Part shown: one piece after another, positions 1 to 5,948 of the stretch
How positions within the stretch are numbered: the first letter of the stretch is position 1
Layout: each line of letters starts with the position of its first letter
NCBI GenBank assembly: GCA_026195755.1
Contig: JAPHRL010000098.1
Coordinates: 1-8,565 of the forward strand
Direction: 5' to 3'
DNA from: Kangiella sp.
Lineage (GTDB): Bacteria; Pseudomonadota; Gammaproteobacteria; Enterobacterales; Kangiellaceae
Length of the DNA: 8,565 nucleotides
The notes under the pieces: model-generated
The model's database searches: none
Told to the model about the DNA's origin: nothing
The model's input: only the letters and a program-made list of their open reading frames with translations
Program-made: the position numbers and the translations under genes

Positions 1-393
1 ACGGTATTTCAAGCGCTGTTCTTCTGATGCTTCCAGATTCTCATCAATCGGAATCGCTGGTGGCTGAGCTTTATTGAGGATAGTGAGCTCTTGCGCCAAT
101 ACCTCGATCTCGCCAGTGGTCATGTTTTTATTGACCATTTCCTCCGGACGAGCACGCACCTGCCCTTTCACCTGAATTACAAACTCATTACGAAGCTGCT
201 CTGCAGTAGCAAACAACTCTTTAAAGTCAGGATCAATCACTACCTGAATCAAACCGCTGCGATCACGCACCTGAAGGAAAATAAGCCCTCCAAGATCACG
301 ACGGCGATGCACCCAGCCTGACAATGTAACCGATTGATTTACTTCATTTTTCGATAGTTCGCCACAGTAGTGGCTTCGCATTTTGCTTGTCAT
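1..393 (-). CDS. aspS: Aspartyl-tRNA synthetase, N-terminal part (runs off the left edge)
   Basis: AspRS is a class II synthetase that charges tRNA-Asp with aspartate in the cytoplasm. The 131 codons seen here cover the N-terminal OB-fold anticodon-binding domain and the start of the linker to the catalytic core; E. coli AspRS is about 590 residues, so more than three quarters lies outside the window. The translation contains MRSHYCGEL, then SGWVHRRRDLGGLIFLQVRDRSG, split here as SGWVHRRRDLGG and LIFLQVRDRSG, and VVIDPD, which line up with the start of E. coli AspRS (MRTEYCGQL, GWVNRRRDLG, DMRDREG). Two starts are possible: ATG at 393 gives MTSKMRSHYCGEL and has an AGG-containing upstream sequence at suitable distance, while ATG at 381 matches the E. 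coli N-terminus exactly but has no obvious ribosome site. I chose 393. A candidate promoter lies about 60 bases upstream. The gene is divergent from the acyltransferase fusion. Confidence 0.95.
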   Translation of the reverse strand, partial: MTSKMRSHYCGELSKNEVNQSVTLSGWVHRRRDLGGLIFLQVRDRSGLIQVVIDPDFKELFATAEQLRNEFVIQVKGQVRARPEEMVNKNMTTGEIEVLAQELTILNKAQPPAIPIDENLEASEEQRLKYR

Positions 394-667
394 AGGTATT
401 TCTGCCTGAAACCTGAATTATTTAAGAAGGGAAAAACCCCGAAAAAACGCAGTATGGTACGCCACCGCTTGCCGAGTAGCAAGCTGGAAGCCCCAGAATA
501 GCTGAATTTTAACCCAGTTCCTGAGCATAGGTTAAGCGCCTTTCTGTCATAAAAGTTACTAACCAGTGCCACACTCTTGTCACCTTGTACTGAAAAAATA
601 GCCCACATGAAAAAGTATTTATTTGAAGTGACATCGCTAAAGTCCAATTCATTGGGAGTAGAAGCTT
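394..667. other. Divergent intergenic region between aspS and the acyltransferase fusion
   Basis: These 274 bases separate two genes that point away from each other. The left half holds the aspS promoter candidate. In the right half I looked for a plus-strand promoter for the acyltransferase and found only weak partial matches, such as TTGTCA near 588 without a matching -10 box at normal spacing. Small minus-strand reading frames cross the region, but they lack recognisable protein content and would overlay the promoter. I see no structured RNA element or repeat here. Confidence 0.6.
454..482 (-). promoter_or_regulatory. Candidate sigma70 promoter for aspS
   Basis: Read on the minus strand, a TTGCTA -35 box (477-482) and a TACCAT -10 box (454-459) are separated by exactly 17 bases. 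This would start transcription near 447, leaving a leader of roughly 55 bases before the aspS start. The call rests on box similarity and position only. The leader holds a run of T, GGGG, TTTTT and CCC, which can form only a 3-4 bp stem and is not a convincing attenuator. Confidence 0.5.
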
Positions 668-2365
668 ATGATTAATAGCAACAACCTGGTGGAACAATTC
701 TTACCCAAGCTGGAAAAATCGCCACGCATAAAATCAGGAGTATCGCGTCTTATCGCCAATTTGTTCCATGAGCAAGAAGTCAATCGGTTCATCGAACAAA
801 ACCACCACCTCTCGCCCTGTGACTTTCTGGAAAAAGTCAACGACCACCTTGGACTGAGCTATACCGTCAGCAATTCTTCATTAGAAAATATCCCCGTGTC
901 CGGGCGCGTGGTGATCATTGCCAACCACCCGTTAGGCTCATTGGATGGGCTTGCGTTACTAGCCTTAGTACATTCGGTTCGCAAGGATGTTAAAATCGTG
1001 GTTAACGAACTGTTAGGGTCACTGGCACCACTGCGCCCCTTCTTCTTAGGCGTCAACAATCTTACCGGACAGAGCAGCCGCGATAAGATTCAGCAAATCC
1101 ACCAATCACTGGACGATGAACAAGCAGTCATATTCTTCCCTGCGGGTGAGGTTTCGCGCTTGTCCATCAAAGGTGTGCGCGATGGCAAATGGCATTCGGG
1201 TTTTCTGCGTATGGCAAAGCATGCAAAAGCGCCGGTTTTGCCGATTCATGTGGGCGGTAAAAACTCAAAATTCTTTTACGGCTTATCGCTGATAGCCAAG
1301 CCAGTCAGCGCTCTTTTACTGGTTCGTGAAATGTTCAAAAATATCTCTCTGACACTACCGATCAAAGTTGGCAAGTTAATACCCTACGCTTCATTTAGCG
1401 GCATGTCGCCAGCCAGTAAAGACAGCATTGCTCGCTTCAAAGAACACCTATACGGCTTAAAGAAAGACAAGAGTGGGCTTTTCGAAACAGAACAATCGAT
1501 TGCTCATCCTGAAAAAAAGCAGTTACTCAAAGAAGAGCTCAGCCGCTGCCGTTTGATTGGTCAAACCCATGACGGTAAAAAGATTTACCTGCTTGAAAAT
1601 ACCATTGATTCAGTTTTACTTCGTGAAATCGGCCGTCTGCGGGAAGTTGCGTTCCGTGCGGTCGGCGAAGGCACAGGCAATCGCCGCGATATTGATAAAT
1701 TTGATTATTATTACAAGCACATTGTGCTGTGGGACGAACAAGACCTGGAGATTGTGGGCAGCTACCGCATTGCGGATATCAATCAGCTAGGAACGGAGCA
1801 GGAACTGTATTCGGAAACTCTGTTTGGATACGAAGATCAACTGCGACAGAAGTTCCCGATGGCCATGGAGCTGGGTAGAAGTTTTGTCCAGCCACGATAC
1901 TGGGGCAAGCGTAGCCTCGATTATTTGTGGTTTGGGATTGGCGCATATTTACGCGAAAATCCGCACGTGCGCTATCTGTTTGGGCCAATTAGTCTGAGCA
2001 ATGACTATCCTGCCTTTGCCAAAGATCTGATCATTTATTTCTACCAGAAATTTTATGGCGCTCCACTATTGCTAGCACGCTCTTTCAATGCCTATCGCAT
2101 CAAACCAGTACAAAAAGCTAAGCTTGAAAAGCTGTTCAATCATCTTGATGAAAAGGAAGCTTTTGCCGTATTAAAGTCGGAACTCGCCAAACAGGGTTGC
2201 AGCGTCCCGACTCTCTTTAAACAGTACAGCGACCTTTGCGTTGAAGGCGGTGTCGAGTTTCATGACTTCGGGTCGGACCCTGCTTTTGGGGACTGTATTG
2301 ATAGTGTGGTGTGGATTGACTTGTTGAAATTAAAAGATAAGAAACGCAAACGCTATATCGATTAA
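668..2365 (+). CDS. OlsF-like bifunctional acyltransferase (PlsC-type domain fused to GNAT-type N-acyltransferase)
   Basis: The 565-residue product has the architecture of OlsF, which in Serratia makes ornithine lipids alone: the C-terminal half N-acylates ornithine with a 3-hydroxyacyl group from ACP, and the N-terminal half then O-acylates that hydroxyl. The N-terminal half (about 75-265) is a lysophospholipid acyltransferase fold with NHPLGSLDG at 86-94 as the catalytic His/Asp block and FFPAGEVSR at 156-164 as the substrate-binding block. The His-Asp spacing is five residues rather than the classical four, which I recall as usual in this subfamily. The C-terminal half (about 295-550) has an OlsB/hemolysin-like GNAT pattern, including LREVAFR, VGSYRIAD, ELGRSFV at 401-407, and a DFGSDPAFG-to-VDL-like ending. 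No signal peptide is seen. GGGAG-like GGGAG/TGGGAG sequence at 653-658 precedes the ATG by 9 bases. Function is inferred from family; older annotations call such proteins putative hemolysins. Confidence 0.88.
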   Translation: MINSNNLVEQFLPKLEKSPRIKSGVSRLIANLFHEQEVNRFIEQNHHLSPCDFLEKVNDHLGLSYTVSNSSLENIPVSGRVVIIANHPLGSLDGLALLALVHSVRKDVKIVVNELLGSLAPLRPFFLGVNNLTGQSSRDKIQQIHQSLDDEQAVIFFPAGEVSRLSIKGVRDGKWHSGFLRMAKHAKAPVLPIHVGGKNSKFFYGLSLIAKPVSALLLVREMFKNISLTLPIKVGKLIPYASFSGMSPASKDSIARFKEHLYGLKKDKSGLFETEQSIAHPEKKQLLKEELSRCRLIGQTHDGKKIYLLENTIDSVLLREIGRLREVAFRAVGEGTGNRRDIDKFDYYYKHIVLWDEQDLEIVGSYRIADINQLGTEQELYSETLFGYEDQLRQKFPMAMELGRSFVQPRYWGKRSLDYLWFGIGAYLRENPHVRYLFGPISLSNDYPAFAKDLIIYFYQKFYGAPLLLARSFNAYRIKPVQKAKLEKLFNHLDEKEAFAVLKSELAKQGCSVPTLFKQYSDLCVEGGVEFHDFGSDPAFGDCIDSVVWIDLLKLKDKKRKRYID

Positions 2366-2397
2366 ACCAGTTAACTTAGCTCGATAACCCAACTCAT

Positions 2398-2420
2398 CCT
2401 GCTGCTATTTAAGCAGCAGG
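2398..2420 (+). terminator. Hairpin after the acyltransferase gene, overlapping the 3' end of dapE
   Basis: CCTGCTGCT and AGCAGCAGG form a perfect 9-bp stem around an ATTTA loop, 33 bases after the acyltransferase stop codon. On the plus strand it is followed by a moderately T-rich sequence (TCTTCTAATAATTT) rather than a clean T-run. The same bases encode the last residues and stop codon of dapE on the other strand, where no T-run follows the stem. It therefore more likely ends the plus-strand transcript, and its efficiency is uncertain. Confidence 0.55.
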
Positions 2421-3604
2421 TCTTCTAATAATTTAAAATACAAGTGTCGTAACTGATCCAACTCAGCAACACTGACTCGCTCGTTGGCCTGGTGAATGGT
2501 TTTATTGCTCGGCCCAAGCTCAATGACCTGCCTGGCGATTTGCTTGATAAAACGACCATCCGATATCCCGCCACCCGTGGTTAACTTTGGTTTTAAACCA
2601 CATTCTTTTTGAATGGTCTTTTGCAGGCTTTTACGTAGTGAACCTCGTTTAGTCAGGTAAGGCTCTGCTTCATGATCCCACTCAATATCCGCTTTCAGAC
2701 CGTACTTAATAATTTTCTTTTCCACATAGGCTTTGATTTTTGAAAAGCTGTTTCTAGGTGAGTATCGAAAGTTAAACCATAGCTCCAGATCTGCAGGCGT
2801 CACATTCATGGCTCCACTTTCCGAATGGACCTTTACAAGCTGACAGCTGGTAGATGGGAAAAAGCGACTCGGCATATCCCAGCGCTTGGAAGACAGTTTA
2901 TGAATTAGACGCGATGATTTATGGATAGGATTGATGAGTTGCTCAGGGTAGCCAACATGTCCCTGCTTGCCGTGTAGGGTGATTTTGCAGTTAATCGAGC
3001 CTCTACGGCCGATACGAATCGAATCACCCAAAAGCTTCTCAGTAGTTGGTTCACCAACGATGGCGCAATCAATGACCTCATTGCGTGCCAGTAAGCTATC
3101 AACTATATGTTTTGTGCCTTCGACTGCGATACCTTCTTCGTCACTGGTCAGCATAAAGCCAATGGCGCCCTGCTGCTCTGGATAAAGGGAAACAAACTGC
3201 TCCACCGCCACCACCATTGCCGCCAGACTCCCTTTCATATCAGATGCACCTCGACCATGCAGGTAGCCATCTTTAATGACTGGGATAAAAGCCGGTGTGT
3301 CCCACTTTGCATTCTGGCCAGGCGGCACCACATCGGTGTGCCCAGCAAACACCACGACAGGACGCCCTCCACCACGCTTTGCCCAAAGATTGGATACCCG
3401 ATTTTGATTCATGAACTCTAACTTGAAACCGATAGCTTGCAAGCGCTCACCAATCAGATCACAACATCCTTGGTCAGAAGGAGTAATGGAGGGTTTCCGT
3501 ATCAGATTCTGTGCCAGTTCCAGCATAATCGACTGATAATTTAATTCGATCTTACTGTGCAGTTTAGTTGTCTGGTCTTTGATAACCGTTGTTTGCTTTA
3601 GCAT
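2405..3604 (-). CDS. dapE: Succinyl-diaminopimelate desuccinylase
   Basis: DapE removes succinate from N-succinyl-LL-2,6-diaminopimelate in the cytoplasm, supplying diaminopimelate for peptidoglycan and lysine. It is a dinuclear-zinc M20 peptidase. The expected ligands are visible in order: His89 in AGHTDVVPPG, Asp122 in GRGASDMKGS, the catalytic and bridging pair Glu156/Glu157 in TSDEEG, Glu185 in VGEPT, and His371 in NKTIHQANE. The dimerisation-domain motif GKQGHVGYP is at 212-220 and TGGGISDGRF at 343-352. At 399 residues it is about 25 longer than the usual 375. The excess is N-terminal: alignment with E. coli starts near Met27 (MLELAQNLIRKPSITP), whose ATG at 3526 has no ribosome site, whereas the ATG at 3604 has a strong one. 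I therefore kept 3604. The gene stands alone, convergent with the acyltransferase and divergent from the amidohydrolase. Confidence 0.95.
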   Translation of the reverse strand: MLKQTTVIKDQTTKLHSKIELNYQSIMLELAQNLIRKPSITPSDQGCCDLIGERLQAIGFKLEFMNQNRVSNLWAKRGGGRPVVVFAGHTDVVPPGQNAKWDTPAFIPVIKDGYLHGRGASDMKGSLAAMVVAVEQFVSLYPEQQGAIGFMLTSDEEGIAVEGTKHIVDSLLARNEVIDCAIVGEPTTEKLLGDSIRIGRRGSINCKITLHGKQGHVGYPEQLINPIHKSSRLIHKLSSKRWDMPSRFFPSTSCQLVKVHSESGAMNVTPADLELWFNFRYSPRNSFSKIKAYVEKKIIKYGLKADIEWDHEAEPYLTKRGSLRKSLQKTIQKECGLKPKLTTGGGISDGRFIKQIARQVIELGPSNKTIHQANERVSVAELDQLRHLYFKLLEDLLLK

Positions 3605-3762
3605 AATTCACCTCTTTTATCTCAGCATCGTTATATCAACCGACAATGACAGACTAGCGACACCAGGATGAACTTTTTGCGACAGCAGTCAGCAGAACCC
3701 TGCTCATAGACTCTTTATCGTGCTCTAAAAATAGACTAAAGTGCTACTACCTTAATTGACTG
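3605..3762. other. Divergent intergenic region between dapE and the amidohydrolase gene
   Basis: These 158 bases must hold the promoters of both genes, but neither is clear. TATAAC on the minus strand near 3630 could serve dapE as a -10 box, without a good -35 partner. A TTGCGA on the plus strand at 3677-3682 has no -10 box at proper spacing. A small 5-bp stem (AGCAG/CTGCT) near 3691 is too short to interpret. No ribosome site is evident before the amidohydrolase start. Confidence 0.4.
3609..3615 (-). promoter_or_regulatory. Shine-Dalgarno site that decides the dapE start
   Basis: On the minus strand AGAGGTG lies just upstream of the ATG at 3604, with 6 bases between the AGAGG core and the start codon. 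The alternative start at 3526, where homology to other DapE proteins begins, is preceded only by AT-rich sequence with no purine-rich block. This favours translation of the 26-residue extension. Confidence 0.7.
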
Positions 3763-5424
3763 ATGTATTTCAATATGCGTATGACCAAATGGATTCTGGG
3801 CTTTGCCCTGTTAATGACCTCAAGTCTCCTCACAGTGGCTCAGGCTCTCCCGACTCTGATTCATAACGTTAAAGGCTATACTTTTGCTGATGGCGAGCTG
3901 GTGCAATTCGATAGCCTATTATTTGAAAAAGATACCGTTATCGCTTATGGCTCCCATAAAGCGCTGGCCGATACTGCCAAAGTCAGCATTGCTATTGATG
4001 GCAAAGGTGCGACTTTATTACCAGGCTTAACCGATGCCCATGGCCACGTATTAGGTCTGGGCTTGAATTTAATGCGTGTCGATTTGCGAGGCACCGATTC
4101 ACTGGAACAAACCCTGCAAACAATCGAAGACTATGCCAAAGTCAATTCCGAACTGCGCTGGATTCAGGGGCGTGGCTGGAATCAGGTGCTGTGGGCAAAA
4201 AAAGAGTTCCCAACCAAGAACATGCTAGACACCATAATTAACGACCGCCCTGTTTGGCTTAGTCGCATTGATGGTCATGCAGGCTGGGCTAACTCAAAAG
4301 CATTAGAGCTTGCAGGAATTACCAAAGACACCCCTGATCCCGCAGGTGGCAAAATCATTAAAGATGACCAGGGCGAACCAACTGGCGTGTTAGTTGACGC
4401 AGCCATGGGGCTGGTAGAAAGTAACATTCCAGAATTAAATGCGATGGAGCGTCGAACAGCACTAGAGTTGGCTTTTGATCACATGCTTAAACTGGGTATC
4501 ACATCGGTGCATGATGCAGGTGTCGATTTCGAAACCTATAAACTGATGCTGGAAATGGCTAAGCAACAGCAAATACCTGTCCGTCTTTACGGCATGCTAA
4601 GTGGTAGCGACCCGCGTCTTAAAGCCATGCTCGAAATGGGCAAAATTGAGCTTCCTTTTTTAAAATTCCGCTCAGTAAAATTATACAGCGATGGCGCATT
4701 AGGAAGTCGCGGTGCTGCGTTACTAGCTCCCTATTCTGACGATCCTGATAACAAAGGACTTTTACTTACCACTGAAAAGAAACTTGCAGCAGATTTAAGT
4801 CTGATTACTCAATACGGCTTTCAGGCCAATGTGCATGCCATTGGCGATGCGGCTAACCGCCTGGTACTAGATGCTTTTGCCAAATTACCAGAAAAGCAAT
4901 CTGCTGATGTGCTTCGTCATCGCATCGAACATGCTCAAGTGGTTGCGGTTGAAGATATTCCACGCTTTGCCGAACTGAATATTATCGCTTCAATGCAACC
5001 GACACATGCTACCAGCGATATGAATATGGCGGGCGATCGTTTAGGTGATGAGCGTTTAAAAGGTGCTTATGCCTGGCGCAAAATGCGTGAGCATAATGTG
5101 CTGATCGCTGCTGGCTCGGACTTTCCTGTTGAGTTAGCTAACCCCTTTCTGGGTATTCATGCTGCTGTAACTCGTCAGAACAGCGACAACCAACCAGAAG
5201 GTGGCTGGTTACCCAACGAAAAGCTTGATCGAGCCGAGACTTTAAAAGCGTTTACCATCGATGCTGCCTATTCCGGCTTTTGGGAAGATGAGATTGGTAG
5301 TCTTGAGGCTGGCAAAAAAGCAGATTTCATTCTGATTGATCGAGATGTTTTCTCAGTTGAACCAGAGTTGTTGGATGATGTGAACGTTTTGCAGACTTGG
5401 GTGGGCGGGAAACGCTTGCACTGA
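3763..5424 (+). CDS. Secreted metal-dependent amidohydrolase, YtcJ/COG1574 type
   Basis: The product is a 553-residue member of the amidohydrolase superfamily (amidohydrolase 3 branch), whose members hydrolyse amide or related C-N bonds using metal ions in a TIM barrel. The family landmarks are present: the HxH pair in TDAHGH (His93, His95), Lys306 in SVKLYSDG, His358 in VHAIGDAAN, His390 in RIEHAQ, His415 in QPTHATSD, and Asp453 in AAGSDFP. The beta-sandwich portion is completed by the C-terminal IGSLEAGKKADFILID. The N-terminus, MRMTKWILGFALLMTSSLLTVAQA, split as MRMTKW, ILGFALLMTSSLLTV and AQA, is a typical Sec signal peptide with cleavage likely after Ala29, so the enzyme should be periplasmic or exported. 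ATGs at 3763, 3775 and 3781 are all possible; none has a good ribosome site, and the later two shorten only the leader. The substrate cannot be told from sequence. The gene is monocistronic in this window. Confidence 0.9.
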   Translation: MYFNMRMTKWILGFALLMTSSLLTVAQALPTLIHNVKGYTFADGELVQFDSLLFEKDTVIAYGSHKALADTAKVSIAIDGKGATLLPGLTDAHGHVLGLGLNLMRVDLRGTDSLEQTLQTIEDYAKVNSELRWIQGRGWNQVLWAKKEFPTKNMLDTIINDRPVWLSRIDGHAGWANSKALELAGITKDTPDPAGGKIIKDDQGEPTGVLVDAAMGLVESNIPELNAMERRTALELAFDHMLKLGITSVHDAGVDFETYKLMLEMAKQQQIPVRLYGMLSGSDPRLKAMLEMGKIELPFLKFRSVKLYSDGALGSRGAALLAPYSDDPDNKGLLLTTEKKLAADLSLITQYGFQANVHAIGDAANRLVLDAFAKLPEKQSADVLRHRIEHAQVVAVEDIPRFAELNIIASMQPTHATSDMNMAGDRLGDERLKGAYAWRKMREHNVLIAAGSDFPVELANPFLGIHAAVTRQNSDNQPEGGWLPNEKLDRAETLKAFTIDAAYSGFWEDEIGSLEAGKKADFILIDRDVFSVEPELLDDVNVLQTWVGGKRLH

Positions 5425-5459
5425 CATGAAGTACTAACTTTTAATAAGTAAAAACTTCC

Positions 5460-5483
5460 CTGCGTGAGCAAATGCTCGCGCAG
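5460..5483. terminator. Hairpin between the convergent amidohydrolase and lipoprotein genes
   Basis: TGCGTGAGC and GCTCGCGCA pair over 9 bp (one T-G wobble), extended by an outer C-G pair, around an AAAT loop. It lies 35 bases after the amidohydrolase stop and about 70 bases beyond the lipoprotein stop. On the minus strand a TTTTT run follows 6 bases after the stem; on the plus strand no T-run follows. It could end one or both transcripts, with slightly better support for the minus-strand lipoprotein gene. Confidence 0.5.
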
Positions 5484-5515
5484 CCTGTATCAATAATCTT
5501 AACGAATTTCTATTT

Positions 5516-5533
5516 GCAAAATATGCAAAATAT
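5516..5533. repeat. Two tandem copies of GCAAAATAT
   Basis: A 9-base unit occurs twice without a gap in the AT-rich spacer downstream of the lipoprotein gene. The flanks ACGAAT and ATTCGT form a 6-bp inverted repeat around it. Two short copies in AT-rich DNA may well be chance; no function is assigned. Confidence 0.5.
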
Positions 5534-5551
5534 CATTCGTGTCTCGGATTA

Positions 5552-5794
5552 CTATTGTTTACTAGCCAAATCACTCTTCTTAACACGCTTTTTAGGATAG
5601 TTAATCCAAACAGTATCCACATTAGCGTTACCTTCACGCGCCGCTTTTTCGACCAGATAAACTTTCTGCCAGTCAATAACATACACGTATTCGTCATCAT
5701 CAGACGCTGCGGCATAACGGGAAGAGGTAGAGTTACACCCTGTTGCCAATACTGCAAATGCAGTAACAGCCAGAGCTAAAGGTAGTGTTTTCAT
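5552..5794 (-). CDS. Small lipoprotein of unknown function
   Basis: The 80-residue product begins with a lipoprotein signal, MKTLPLALAVTAFAVLATGC, with a short charged n-region, a hydrophobic stretch, and LATGC as lipobox with Cys20 as the lipidated residue. Asn follows the cysteine, so there is no Asp+2 retention signal, and outer-membrane sorting is expected. The mature part of about 60 residues starts with a Ser/Ala linker and an acidic SDDDE cluster, continues with the aromatic segment YVYVIDWQKVYLVEKAAR (split YVYVIDWQKV, YLVEKAAR) and VDTVWINYP, and ends in a basic KKRVKK tail. I do not recognise the family. The reading frame is supported by a strong AGGAGG ribosome site 5 bases before the ATG, a good upstream promoter, and the coherent signal peptide. 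It is divergent from proS and convergent with the amidohydrolase. Confidence 0.85.
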   Translation of the reverse strand: MKTLPLALAVTAFAVLATGCNSTSSRYAAASDDDEYVYVIDWQKVYLVEKAAREGNANVDTVWINYPKKRVKKSDLASKQ

Positions 5795-5822
5795 ACAAGC
5801 CTCCTATAAAAGACCTATCACC

Positions 5823-5852
5823 ATAATAGTATGTTTTTTGAACAATTGGCAA
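5823..5852 (-). promoter_or_regulatory. Candidate sigma70 promoter for the small lipoprotein gene
   Basis: On the minus strand TTGCCA (5847-5852) and TATTAT (5823-5828) are separated by 18 bases. Transcription would start about 25 bases upstream of the ATG at 5794, leaving room for the AGGAGG ribosome site at 5800-5805. The call rests on sequence match and placement. Confidence 0.55.
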
Positions 5853-5895
5853 TTCACTTTATCTATCAAAGGCGCTTTTGAGCCCCTGTAAAGCT

Positions 5896-5904
5896 TGCTA
5901 CAAT
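5896..5904 (+). promoter_or_regulatory. Candidate extended -10 promoter for proS
   Basis: TGCTACAAT contains a TACAAT -10 box (5899-5904) with the TGn extension at 5896-5898. The -35 region is weak: TTTTGA (5876-5881) at 17 bases or TTGAGC (5878-5883) at 15 bases. Transcription would begin near 5911, about 37 bases before the proS start. The promoter would drive proS and probably the two genes behind it. Confidence 0.5.
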
Positions 5905-5915
5905 AGACGCCCTCT

Positions 5916-5948
5916 ATGATTTTGATAATGACAACAACGAGTGACTGA
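5916..5948 (+). other. Possible 10-codon leader ORF overlapping the proS start
   Basis: ATG at 5916 opens a frame reading MILIMTTTSD whose TGA stop overlaps the proS ATG by one base (TGATG). With the predicted transcription start near 5911 it would be almost leaderless. A second in-frame ATG at 5928 gives MTTTSD. The frame has no ribosome site of its own, and a frame this short occurs often by chance, so its translation is only a possibility. Confidence 0.25.

Noticed and set aside
425..460. Possible attenuator in the aspS leader (GGGG, TTTTT and CCC with a nearby T-run)
   Set aside because: The stem would be only 3-4 bp and the long T-run precedes rather than follows it on the transcript.
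390..647. Minus-strand 85-residue reading frame in the aspS/acyltransferase intergenic region
   Set aside because: It has no recognisable protein features, overlaps the aspS start in another frame, and covers the aspS promoter candidate; it is most likely a chance frame.
3107..3421. Plus-strand 104-residue reading frame opposite dapE
   Set aside because: It covers the codons of the DapE metal-binding motifs on the other strand; there is no ribosome site and no family resemblance.
3688..3706. Short inverted repeat AGCAG/CTGCT in the dapE/amidohydrolase spacer
   Set aside because: Five base pairs with a 4-base loop is within chance expectation, and no T-run or known operator pattern accompanies it.
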